DNA of 64,000 nt, from assembly GCF_020921035.1 (NCBI RefSeq), contig NC_063155.1, forward strand, positions 21,223,311 to 21,287,310, written 5' to 3'. The notes below the pieces were generated by a model. It worked only from the letters and a program-made list of their open reading frames with translations. It searched no databases and had not been told where the DNA came from. Source of the stretch: Rhodamnia argentea. Taxonomy: Eukaryota; Streptophyta; Magnoliopsida; Myrtales; Myrtaceae. Shown here piece after piece: positions 1-10,782 of this stretch (its first letter is position 1; each line of letters opens with the position of its first letter). The position numbers were made by a program, and so were the translations under genes.

Positions 1-1960
1 TCTCTTTTCCTTCCCTTTTCTTTCTTTTTTTTTTTTGAGAGAGATATCTCTTTTTCTTTTTTTTTCAAGAGAATTCAGTTTCTCTTCTCTTGTTATTTAT
101 TTATTTATTTTTTTTGAGAGAGATCTTCTTTGAGAGAGAACTTTGCTTGATGGAGCCCTTTTGCATCCTTTCTTCGACTTCTTCTAAGCTTCTTCCACTT
201 GCCCCAAATCATTTTGAGCTTGCTTTGAGCTACTTTCATTTATTCACCATGGGAATGATCACCAATCGGGTTGAAATGAATCTACTGCTCAAATTGGGTA
301 TGCAAAGGGTATAGTGTGTAGGGAGATAGAAAAAAAATGCTCTTCGTCATTTCTAAGGCACTCAAGCTAACACAGAATTTGCATGCAGTAAATATGCTTG
401 AAGATTGATGCAAGTGAAAGCAAGAAAAATTCTAACCATTTTTGAATTTTTGAGATATTGCCCCAATGTGGGGTTGTTTCGACCAGGGATAAGAAATGAA
501 TCTCCGCTCAAAGGGGTTAAGCAAAGGATAACCTGTAGTGTTTAAATAGCAGAAATGAATGCTTCTCATCACTTTAGTCGTCATACTTTTCTCAAGATAA
601 CCCTTTACCTTGTAAGCACGGAAATTTTCACTCAACTCGCACTGGGGATTAATAACCCGGACGTGTATGAAAATGGCGTGCCTTTCATCATTCTAATGTC
701 TCTCATATAATATGATCATTTCATTAGAACGAAATAGACTGTCCGATCAAAATCCCTCCTCAATAAACCATGCATGGAATTTTGCAATATATGAGCATCT
801 TTTAAGTATGCAAAATGTAGCAATTTGAATCAACTTGTCATGTTTCATGAAAAACTTGTGCATTTTCTTAATTTGAACAAATTATGAAAACATATTCAAA
901 TTTGTAAAAAAATCCTCTTGGATTGGGAGATCATGGATTGCCCCCGAACTTCTAAACGAATCAAACAAGTTAGTGAGTCTGTCGAGAAGTGGTTTGCTCC
1001 CGAATCCGCCCCAGTATAAATGGAAACATGCATGAAACAAGTCAAGTGAAGACTTCGGGATGCCCTGGCTTGTTTAACAGCAACGACCATCATGGTCGGT
1101 CATATGCCCCCGTAAGAAAAAAGTAAAGTGTCACCTTCAGAGCCAAGTAGGTTGAAGAAAAATATGCTCCCTTTTTAAGGCCGGAGTTCACTGTCAATTT
1201 GCCCCATTTTTGTTGGGACAGGCTCTGTCGAGTACCCATAATATGGAATTGCCCCCCAGTTATGCCCACATTGAAAGTTTAACTTCTGGCCTTTAACGGA
1301 GGCTTCACTTCTATTCCCGATCCTGCGAGAAGGAAGAAAACAAAATGTCATCTTCAAAATTTGTCAAACTCTGTAGAGATACTCCCTTTTAGATCGGGTG
1401 GCCTTGGTTTTGCCCCGCCTTCCATCGGCTAATACAGCACGATCGAAAGACCGGTTAAGGACAAAGCGTGGATTGCTACAAGCGGCCAATGGATTGGGAC
1501 TAGTCCAGGATTTCTAGCTTGCTTTAATGCTCGACATTCATGTGCGGGGCTGTCCTGGGATGATCAGGCTGGTACATAGTTAGAGTTAAAAATATTCCCT
1601 TTTGCCCCCGAACATATAGTAGATGAATTAGTAAAACAAACAAGGTTAGACCGCATGCCAGCCAAAATTTTTTCTTGAAAAACTTTTTTTTTTCGAACAC
1701 CTTGGGACGAAAATTCTTGAGAAGCCCAACCCTCAGTACTTACCATAGATGACAAATTTTCAATCGTTGGTTATCGTCATCGGGTTGGTTTGGGATACTT
1801 CGTCAAGATTCCAAAATTTAATGAAAAACGTCCGTAATTTTATTGATATCAAATCAACGAATTACATCTTATTGAAATGGAAATCCTAAAGTGCAATATG
1901 AAATAAAAAGGGAAATCCTAGAAAGCGGTAAAGGTTTCCACGTAGGGGAAATGAAAAGAC
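1..1960 (-). other. Non-coding inner part of the retroelement, with a polypurine-like tract at its far end
   Basis: No open frame here resembles pol. The stretch contains several recurrences of GCCCCCGAAC-like words (near 931, 1601 and, more loosely, 1250) and C-runs on the plus strand. Positions 1-36 are pure pyrimidine on the plus strand, hence a purine tract on the element's own strand. That would suit the polypurine tract just before a 3' LTR lying left of the window. This reading is an inference. Confidence 0.4.
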
Positions 1961-2009
1961 TCAAAAATGATTGCTAATGAGGGCCGGCGTCATCTCCATC
2001 AATGACTCT

Positions 2010-3403
2010 TCAAATGTCGATCGAATGATTTGGTAGTGGGTTGCTCTGCACATTGGGTTTACCAGCCGGTTGAAATGCAAATGCCCCGGTTTCAAGTAGA
2101 TCCTGGATGTGATGCTTGAGTACAAGACAATCATCGACCGAATGACCCATTTCACCGGAATGATAATCACACTTTTTCGTGGGATCATACCTAGGATACT
2201 TCGGGGGATTGGGACGCTGCGGCTCGGAGGACAACAGACCCTTCTTTCGTAAAACAGCCGGGACTTGGGAAAGTGACCCGGGGAGTGGAGTAAACGGGCG
2301 AGGTTTGCGCTGTTGGCGTGGGTTCTGCTGGCCTTGTTGGCCATAAGAAGTCGGCTCTTGGGTAGTGAATTGCAACTTCGAGGCCCGAGCTGGTGCCTTT
2401 TGTGCATAAGTCATGTTGACTTCGGGGACAGATTCCTTCTCCTTTTTACCGAAAAATCTCTTGCTAGATGCACCCGACTCACCGTACCACCCCTTCTTGA
2501 GCCCGGACTCAATTTCCTCTCCCATGGAAATGAGCTCACTAAACGTTCGGACCACCGTAATCAGCATGCGTGAACGGACTGCGTGCGGAAGAGTCGATAC
2601 AAATATCTTCATCAAATCTCGCTCCGAAGGTTCGGGCATAATCTGTCCCGCCATGTTCCTCCAACGAGTAGCATACTCCTTTAGAGTTTCGCCTTTCTTC
2701 GCTGCTCGGCTCTCTCCGGATCTTCCCGTGTAATGGTGACATCAAGATTGAACTTAAAATGCTTGACGAAAAGGTTCGCCACCTCTTCCCACGAGTCCTT
2801 TCGGTTAATTTGATGGTTAGTATACCACCTCATCGCAGCATCCTTCAAACTTGCTTGGAAAGTTTGAATCATTAGAGGTTCATTAGACATATATCTGCTC
2901 ATGTGCCCCCGGTACATCTCGATGTGTTGAATTGGGTTTGAGGTGCCATCATACTTATCAAAAGTCGGCATCTTGAATTTTTCGGGCACTTGAACTCGGG
3001 CAAAAACGGACGGATCAACGGGCGGAACACTTTGAGTCCCCTCTACTTCTCGTAATCTCTGGTCGAGCTTTGCCAGCAACTTGACATTCTCATCATTTAA
3101 GGGTGGATGATGAACATGGGCTGGTGGAGATATACTAGTATCAGTCAAAATGACATCATCCAAGTGAAAAGTTGGGTCAGTATCCACTACATGAGCTTTG
3201 TCTGACCGACGACCTTGACGGGTTGGAGGTGGAATCTCTGACCGAGAGCCAACATTGACTTGCTGCTGCTTGGCCATAAAATCATTCATCATCTTGGACA
3301 TGGTAGCTGCAACATGTTCGTTCATTGCATTCATGTGTTCTTTCAGCTTTTCATCGATCATGGCCGCAATCTCAGACTGATTGGCCATCCTTCTCTTTGT
3401 CAC
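2010..3403 (-). other. Retrotransposon gag-like ORF
   Basis: The N-terminal part is Met/Gln/Lys-rich and coiled-coil-like. It is followed by the plant retrotransposon gag core: a KFKMPTFDKYDG segment, then MRWYTNH and a WEEVANLFVKHF segment. Near the end is a knuckle-like CDYHSGEMGHSVDDC segment followed by a leucine-rich stretch, as in Ogre/Tat gag proteins. It lies downstream of the extra ORF on the same strand. About one or two breaks are present, so it is a fossil copy. Family assignment is from memory of the motifs. Confidence 0.75.
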
Positions 3404-3892
3404 CGACCGAGTGTTATAAGAATGTGGAGGATCCGTAGTAAATTACCTACCAAAGATAAATACCACAATGAGTATACCAAACACGGATAGTGGGTCGATC
3501 CATGACGACATCTAGATGACAACAATGTGTAGACATGCCACTCAAATCCCATTCCATCCATATTTCCGATTCACTACATTTTTTAATTTTCAAAATTTTT
3601 TTCAAAAGAGCTCCTTCAATTAGTGACAAAATATGGAATAAAACACGTGTGGGGCTTTTTTTGATATCTTGGTCATTTGTCCGAGTCATAAATGGAGAAT
3701 GGCTCAAATTGACCCGAAAATTTCATAAAACTTACACAATGCTCAAAGATTGAGTGATACACCCATCAATTTAAAACTCTTGCAGAATCCGACAATACCG
3801 GGGATCTTATTTCAAAGTACAATGAAATGAAATCAGAAAACATAAGACTCCTAAACAAAATGTACTACTAATGAAAAGATAGATTCAAGCCT

Positions 3893-5266
3893 TCACTTGG
3901 CCTGATCTATATACATATGGGTGCCGACGTCATCTCGAAACCGCCTATATTTCTTGGATATCCTCGAAGCTCGTTCCGCAGCTCTTTGGGCTCTTTTCTT
4001 GAGGCGCTTAATCTCGGCACGTTGTGTAATCTTCACCGGAACCCGGGGAATCTTCGGCCGTATAGCATCCGGAATGACATGATGATCGATGTACTCCCTT
4101 GAAGCATGATACATCTTTTCTCTACCTTTCGGTGGCCTATCCGGTAGCTTCAATTCTGTTGGTCGACAATCCTTCCACACCGAACGGACGAATGCAATAG
4201 ACTCCTCGTGATCGATGCTATGATCGGAAAAATCTGTCAAGACCGGGTCTTTTAGTAATGCTGGCGGTAGCCGCTGTAAGGCACCATACTGTCGGGCTAC
4301 TCTGGATGGATAGTACTCAATGGCCCCAGTGAAACCCATCAAAGGAATGGGCCCGAACCCTCGGCATGTAATACGAGCTTCTCTAACTTGGAACCAATTA
4401 GCATGCCATATGAAACCCCTAAGACTCGGATTTTTCATAAAAACCAACCATTACGAATAATGATAATCTGGAGCATTTTCTTGATTTTCTTTAAAACTTA
4501 AGATTGGGTTATCCGAGGTACCAGTCTCGGCTAAAGTGAATAGCCTATCACCTCTTTTTATATGGGAAAGGAACCAGATTTGTAATAATTCAAAAGATGC
4601 ACGTAAAACCTTTTCTTTTCCTTGTATAAATCTAGTGAGAGACAAAAAGGTTTCTGCAAGTGCCGCAGAGACAATATTTTTGTTGGAACAAAACTGTCGC
4701 ACAACGTAGATTACTTGTGGATGAATAGCATTTTTCCGATAAGGGAAGACTATGAACCCAACAAATGTTAGCACAAAAATTTTGCCCATATCATATGAAG
4801 ATTTAGAAGTTTCAAAGCATTGTTTGAGAAATGAAAAAGGGCAGCCGCCATGGTGTGCTTTCAAGATTTTTCCAACAGTATCTTTTTCTTTGTTTAAGAA
4901 ATCTGCTAGGCTTGCGATATGATCAAATTCAATCGGTGGATTAATCAAATCCGAATCTAGAGGTTTTCCTATAATCATGCCATATTCTTCCAAAGTTGGA
5001 GTGAGCTCATGCTTACCTATGATGAATGTGGTAGTCGTAGGGCACCAGCAATGCGCCAATGCTCGAATAAGACCCGTTCGGACTCGTACTTCTAGCAAGG
5101 GGAGCAAACGACCAATCCTGGGTCGAACAAAACAACGGCCCGTCGCATCAAGTCTGTTGTACCATCGACTCAACTCTTCCTTAGGGGCGCTTATGATCTG
5201 GATGCAATCCATTCCCTTAGTATCTTCTTTAGGGGCGATTACGATCTGAACGCCGGCCGTTCCCAT
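3893..5266 (-). other. Extra retroelement ORF with plant mobile domain-like (DUF7745-type) protein
   Basis: This ORF lies between the LTR and gag. The predicted protein has the look of the plant-mobile-domain/DUF7745 proteins carried by many dicot gypsy elements: an N-terminal part with a Trp-Tyr and basic region, a TLEEYGMIIG segment, then a hydrophobic block. Its C-terminal third has the family-typical PIPLMGFTG...YYPSRVARQYG stretch and a basic tail rich in Arg and Lys. It is nearly whole, with about one break. The function of such ORFs in retroelements is not established. The host-gene alternative (MAIN/PMD protein) is less likely because of its position between an LTR and gag. Confidence 0.6.
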
Positions 5267-6040
5267 AGTATATAGACCAAGACCAACAATTGACCTAATT
5301 CATGGATCGACCCAAACGAAAATCAAAAGAAGTAAATTATAAAATAAAGCAAGGAGAAATACTTACTTTACACCGACAATAATGTCAACCACATAGACAT
5401 GCAGATGAAAAGGTGAGAGTTGACATCTATAGGCTTACAAAATGAAACCACGTAAGTGTGTAGATTGAAGCTAAAGGGTTGTAGCTCAATCATCCTACGT
5501 GATCCCGGCTAGTCGAGTAGCGACCCGCGATTCGAAAGGTTACGAATCTATCTGCGTGGTTCACGGATGGGTAGCAAATCTCAACTTTGAAAGAAATTTC
5601 GGGACATAAGAAGTGCAACTCAAGTTACATGGTGGTAACTAGTGTTGCGCGGACTTTCATAGCTAGATGGGTTTAGCTAGATCATCCCTTCTTAGTACCA
5701 TCCTAAGTTGTGCGTGCCCGGGTCCGGCAATGGGTTATTCGTGAGTGTGTGCAATGAGAACTTAATTACAGCATGCACGACAGTTTATATCAAAACACCG
5801 CTTCAATAATATACAGAATTTAAATTCCAAACTCCGAGGCCCGCAAAACAAGGGGTTAGCCACAACACTCCTCCCCTTATAACTCCGTCTGCAAAAACAT
5901 TTAACACCTAAAAAATTAGAATCCAATCAAAGTTGCCAAGCCGAACAATTCTTCATGAAAATCTTTTCGGGCCTAAGTTCACTTATGTTTAAAATTTTGT
6001 TTGAAAATTCTAAACATGTTCCCCAGATGAGTCGCCAAGC

Positions 6041-8904
6041 TGTCGCGACCTAAAAATCAGGTTTTTAGGCTAATGGATTATCAAGCTAATTATCTAATTA
6101 ACTTAACTCGGACTCTCCCAAGTCCATACCAAATCGCAACTTATGGTTCACTATTTATCAAGCAAAAAGATTTTCAAATTGGAGTCGCCACTAATCATTT
6201 TATGGTAGGCTGATTAGTCACCTAAATAAAGTATCGGGAGAAATACTTTATTCCTACGAACCGGAGATTCATTGAGTTCGGGAACTTGATTACGCTAATA
6301 TTTCTATTAACGCCCTTTCGGTACCTTTCATTTCAATGAAAATTATTTGAGTCGGCAACTTCCAATGATTATGATTTAAAGTTCCAAAGGTGTAGTTATT
6401 TTTTGTTGTTTTTTTTTTTAATGAATGATGCAATGCATGAATGTAATTGTGTTGTAAGAACACAATTATTCTAATGAGATGAAAAAAAGTGACAATTATT
6501 CATGAATGCATGATGGTTTTTTTTTTGTTTTTTTGTTTTTGTTTTTAAAAGTTTTTGAATCCTAATGACATGCAAAGCAATATGAATTCTAACCTATATG
6601 TTATGCAAAAAAAAAAAATGGCATGAATCTAATCTAAATGACATGTTATATTAGACTAGACTAATCTAGCAATTCAAAATGAACGAGCCTTATTCTAAAT
6701 GACATATGAATGTGACATGACATCAATGACTTATGACGACACGTAAAAATAATATGACGAAATGACATGCCGAACTATATGATATGTCAAACTTTGATGA
6801 CGTGGCAAAATATATTACATGACTAACAATGCGACATGAAAATGACATAGTGGTTATGCGACTAAGCCTAAACAACGTGCATATGTAAAATGAATGCGTT
6901 CAATCTACCTTAATAGAATGTTCTAAACTATATGCAATTTACATGAATGAGATATTTTTGGTGTTTTGAATGAATTTTTTTTTTATTTTTTTATTTTTAT
7001 TTTTTATTTTTTATTTAACAAATCAAATCATGCATGAAAATATCTTCCGATTCGAATTAGATAACGGATTGGATCGAGGAATCAAATCTGGTGGTTAAGA
7101 TTAGATATCTCGATCCCCATGCCATCGAGACAAATCTCGGGGTTGAGATTAGTCCGAATTTGCACGTTGTTGGTAGGGAATCACCCCTTAATTCGAACCG
7201 GTATTCTAAGCCTAAAAATATGCTTGAGGTATCAATAAAATTCAAATAGGCAATTATCACATGCTGCAATATCAACAGATAAAAACTTGCCTAAGCAAAA
7301 TATCATTCGAAATCCATATAAATTCAAACAAGAAACGAACTTGAGCAAATCGAATTTACCTAATCTAAAATATTTCAGATTTTGCTTCTTGTGTTCGAAT
7401 CTTCTATGGATCGAGATGGCTTTTCGATCGTGATCAACGGAGAGGCACACTACCAAGGCTCGAGATCGGCGGACAGCACCACCAATGAAACACGTCCAAA
7501 GAAGAGTTGTTTTGGACTTCAAACAGCGGTAAAAAGGCCCCTGGACAACAGCTGAACTTGTGCCTAAAGAATCCCGAAATGATGAGCACTTTGCGCCGAA
7601 TAATGTAATTATCGCTCTAGGCAATGCCCAAAAATCTGCACTGAAAATTAGCCCAAAAACTGCACTGTTTCTGCGCCAAACAGCAGTAAAACTTCCCAGG
7701 ACAGCAGCAAAATTTGTCTTTAAACAGTCGCATGAGCTTACTCGAACAAACCTTCGAAGCCAGCCTTAAACAGCCACCAAATCTGGCCTGAACAACAACT
7801 GGGACAGCACTGGAAAGCGATGAAACAGTGCCGGAACGAAGGTGAAACAATAAGCAGCAGCAACGTACTTTGATGGAGCTGTGACGCGTGACGGTGGGAC
7901 AGCGGGGGACGTCGACGGGGTTATGTCGGGCGACAGCAGAATAGCAATGGCAACAGTAGGTCAGCGAAGGAGAATTAGCACGCGGGGAGCTTGCGACAAA
8001 AGAGGATTAGCGCATTGATGAGCTTCGAACGGAGGAGGGTTTCGACCCTGGAGGGAAAACCTTCGAACTCCATCCCGAACTCACGTCATTTTTCTCCAAG
8101 TTTTCTAAGCCCTCCCTTTTTCACACTGGACGAAGCTCCTCTCGTGACCTGTTCTCTTTTTTTTCTCTTATTTCTGTCTTTTCTCCCTAACTTCCCTCAG
8201 ACTTTCTTTCCTTTTTCCTCTAAGATCGAAAACACTCTGAACGTGGCTTCTCACTTTTTCTGTTCTCTCTGTTACCGCCCAGCTTTTTTTTTTTTATTCA
8301 CCCTAGACGAAACCCCTCGCCTTTCTCTCTTTTGCTTGTGCAGTTGTCGAGCCCCCCTTTTGAAGAAGAACGTGAATGCCTTTTATAGACCGAGACGACC
8401 TGAGCTTCCTCTAAACAAATCAAATCTCTCTTCGTATCTTTTTTTGAAAGTACGGAGCTGTTGGAGCTGTTTTGACCCGTGAAGATTTTCCGAGAATTTC
8501 GACAAAGACCACTTGAGCTCTTTCAATGCAATCTATTCTGTTTCGCTCATATTGCCGCGAACGTGTCTACATTCATCACCGTTGGCCCATTCACGAGTAT
8601 TGATTTTTTGCCGATATTTCTCCAACCGCATTCTCATTGATTTTGAATATCGAAGATATGCTCCATCTTACCAGATTTTCAACGTTCTTTTTCCTATGGT
8701 TGCTTTCTTTCTGCATCGATCTCAAGCAAAATTAAATAGGTTCTGAATTGAACATTTAAGCATGTCCGCTACTAGTCCTATGCTAAATTAAACTAGACTA
8801 TATGAAAACGATTTGAATATTTTTTCCTAGGGACTAAAGTTAGTCCCTAATTTTTATGCAAAAATTCATGACTAAAGAGAATAGCCAAAATTTAGGTGTC
8901 AACA
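6041..8904 (-). repeat. 5' LTR of the Tat/Ogre-like element
   Basis: The segment is bounded by TG...CA when read on the minus strand: it begins TGTTGACACC at 8904 and ends in GACA at 6041. It is 2864 bp, long as expected for this group. Immediately inside lies the conserved TTGGCGACTC-type sequence often found at this place in plant gypsy elements, presumably the tRNA primer site. Immediately outside (8905-8909) is the possible target duplication ATATT, which forms part of a host exon. Poly-T and poly-A runs lie around 6400-7020 and 8150-8300. Several short open frames inside the LTR look accidental. Confidence 0.75.
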
Positions 8905-9249
8905 ATATTCCTAGGTGAAACTTTATACCTTGGAAGGTACAAGCACATCTCTCTTCTACTCTATTCAAACGCCTGTAGCCCATCTTTTTCTCCAGTCAAG
9001 ATGGTAGTTCAGTTCGTCAGAGAAAAAAAGCTCCTTGCTCTTCAGTTTTTGAACTTTCTAAACCAAACGGTGTCTCTGGTTTTGTGCAGCTTGATAGGGG
9101 CGATTGTGATTGTGATGGGATTCTACGTGGTGGTGTGGGGAAAGTCCAAAGAGGAAGAGAAGATAATCGAGGGCAATGCGGTTGGGGGCTGCTTGGCATC
9201 CTCCAGCCATAACATTCCTTTGCTCCAAAACCAAACTTCAAGTGTCTAG
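8905..9249 (+). pseudogene. 3' end of a WAT1-related (EamA/MtN21 nodulin-like) transporter gene, cut by the retroelement
   Basis: Two exon pieces are visible. Positions 8905-8936 read IFLGETLYLG in frame. An intron with GT...AG borders follows (8937-9089), and the last exon (9090-9249) continues SLIGAIVIVMGFYVVVWGK, then a Lys/Glu-rich stretch and a tail ending NQTSSV before TGA. The join is in phase and gives the last transmembrane helix and the WGK(S/A)KEE signature of WAT1-related drug/metabolite transporters, which move auxin, amino acids or related compounds across membranes. Everything upstream is replaced by the LTR at 8904, so the rest of the gene, if present, should lie beyond the retroelement on the left. 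As it stands this allele cannot make the full ten-helix protein from this locus. Confidence 0.75.
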
Positions 9250-10782
9250 TTGTTCTTGGCAAAAGGAAATACGAAGAAGACAGAGATTTGGACATATTCA
9301 CAAACCTTACCCTCTGTCTTTTGGTGATTGTTTCCAGAAAAATTGCAGAACTTGCAGGAAAAATTTCGACTGTCATCCTCACTTTGGTGCACACACATCA
9401 ATGTGCATACCCCGCTTCCGTGATGTTTTAGGGAGTTGTCTTGCAGATTTACATGTATAGATGTTCTGTGGAAAAAAGGGTAAATGTAAAACTCAAAGAG
9501 CAGACACTTTATTACCGTATCGAAAACTTTTTAAGCAGTTACTTGAATTTCATTTCGGTAAAAGAAAAAATGATTACTTAGTGCCGTTGGCGATTTATGC
9601 AGTCGAAGAATCGGAGGCGGTAATATTTTAATACGAAACATCCAACGTTGATCGCGACGAAGGGAATTCCTGAACGACGTCATTTGGCCATCTAGTTATC
9701 CAACCAGGGAATTCACGGTGACCACAAAAATCATCCACTAGACTTGTCGGAGCTCCATTGTTCCCGATTATCGACTCACGAAACATGCATTACAGCTTCA
9801 AAGTGAGAAGATCAAATTAAACCTTTTTCTCTTATTTCGATTTTGTTTTGGTTTTGCTGGTCGCATTAGGACATAAAACGGTGGTTAAGAAAATGATTGG
9901 AAAAGAAAAAATGTGTATAAGAGATGAATATGAACACAAATGAGGAGTATGGTAATTTTCAAGGAGGATTTACCAAGGGATTTGTCCACGTTGGACTTTT
10001 ATTTATTTTTTTTAAATGCCACATCGGACTTAAAAATTCAATACTGAAAAAAAAAAAAAAGACCATTACTTCAAAGTACGTCACCAGATGGATTGAGCTA
10101 ATCAATCTTTCTTTCATGTCGCACTCATGCGATCGCTCGAAAATATTGATACTGAAGTTAGCATCATACGAAAGTAAAGATGTTTATAGTGTCATTTTCC
10201 TGTTAAATATATTTTAGGACCGTACATGAATGTTCAACCAATTTAGCGTACTAACCATCCAATTTGTATAAAACTCAGAAGAGACCAGGATGATTGCTCA
10301 TACACGCTCATCTCGTTGAAGACCGCAGCTCTATCAATCTATGACGCTTTTATTGCTTGCGTCACTTCGATTCAGGTCATCGTGCCAGTGATCAGATGGT
10401 GTAATCTTAATAGACATGATCTTTTCATAAGGTTAGAGCAGGGAGAGGGACTTTTGGTCCTAGGCCTCACTGGTCTTCGGATTTCACAGCTCGAAATCGA
10501 GGGAAAGTAATACATATCACTTGCGTTTGAATTTGCATTAGAAGTTGCAATTCACAAAGCTTCAACTATCTGTGAAGAACGTGAAGAAAACGTCCCAGGA
10601 GAAGTGACCACAAATCCTGTACACGCGTTCTATGAAATACTACTGTCACAGCTGCGCCGCTCTTCTTTGTTCTACCATAATGCAGATTAAAGAATATTGC
10701 TTACCCCTTGCTTGAAGCAACAATGACTCGCTATCACAAGAGAGAGTCCATGCATCTGACAAACGAACACAAGCATACCCAG
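9250..10782. other. Intergenic spacer, no gene seen
   Basis: This is the downstream flank of the WAT1 remnant and the 3' flank of the 4CL-like gene on the opposite strand. It is AT-rich with short open frames only (the longest about 97 codons, low complexity). I found no recognisable domain, RNA gene or terminal-repeat element. The last 250 bases probably include the 3' UTR of the ligase gene. Confidence 0.5.

Larger units (their letters stand above)
1..8904 (-). mobile_element. Ty3/gypsy LTR retrotransposon fossil (Tat/Ogre-like), left part outside the window
   Basis: Read on the minus strand, the parts run in order: a long 5' LTR (6041-8904), a primer-binding-site-like stretch just inside it (about 6013-6040), an extra ORF (3893-5266), a gag-like ORF (2010-3403) and about 1.96 kb without recognisable coding. 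Long LTRs and an extra ORF before gag are typical of the Tat/Ogre branch of plant Ty3/gypsy elements. No protease, reverse transcriptase or integrase is recognisable in the window, so the element is either non-autonomous or has lost its pol. Its 3' LTR must lie left of position 1. The two ORFs together show roughly one to three breaks. Only one LTR is visible, so no age from LTR divergence can be given. Confidence 0.8.

Noticed and set aside
6041-8904. Small host genes within the LTR, such as the 163-codon frame at 7991-8482
   Set aside because: They lie within a defined LTR, are rich in Phe, Ser and Leu from T-rich sequence and have no motifs.
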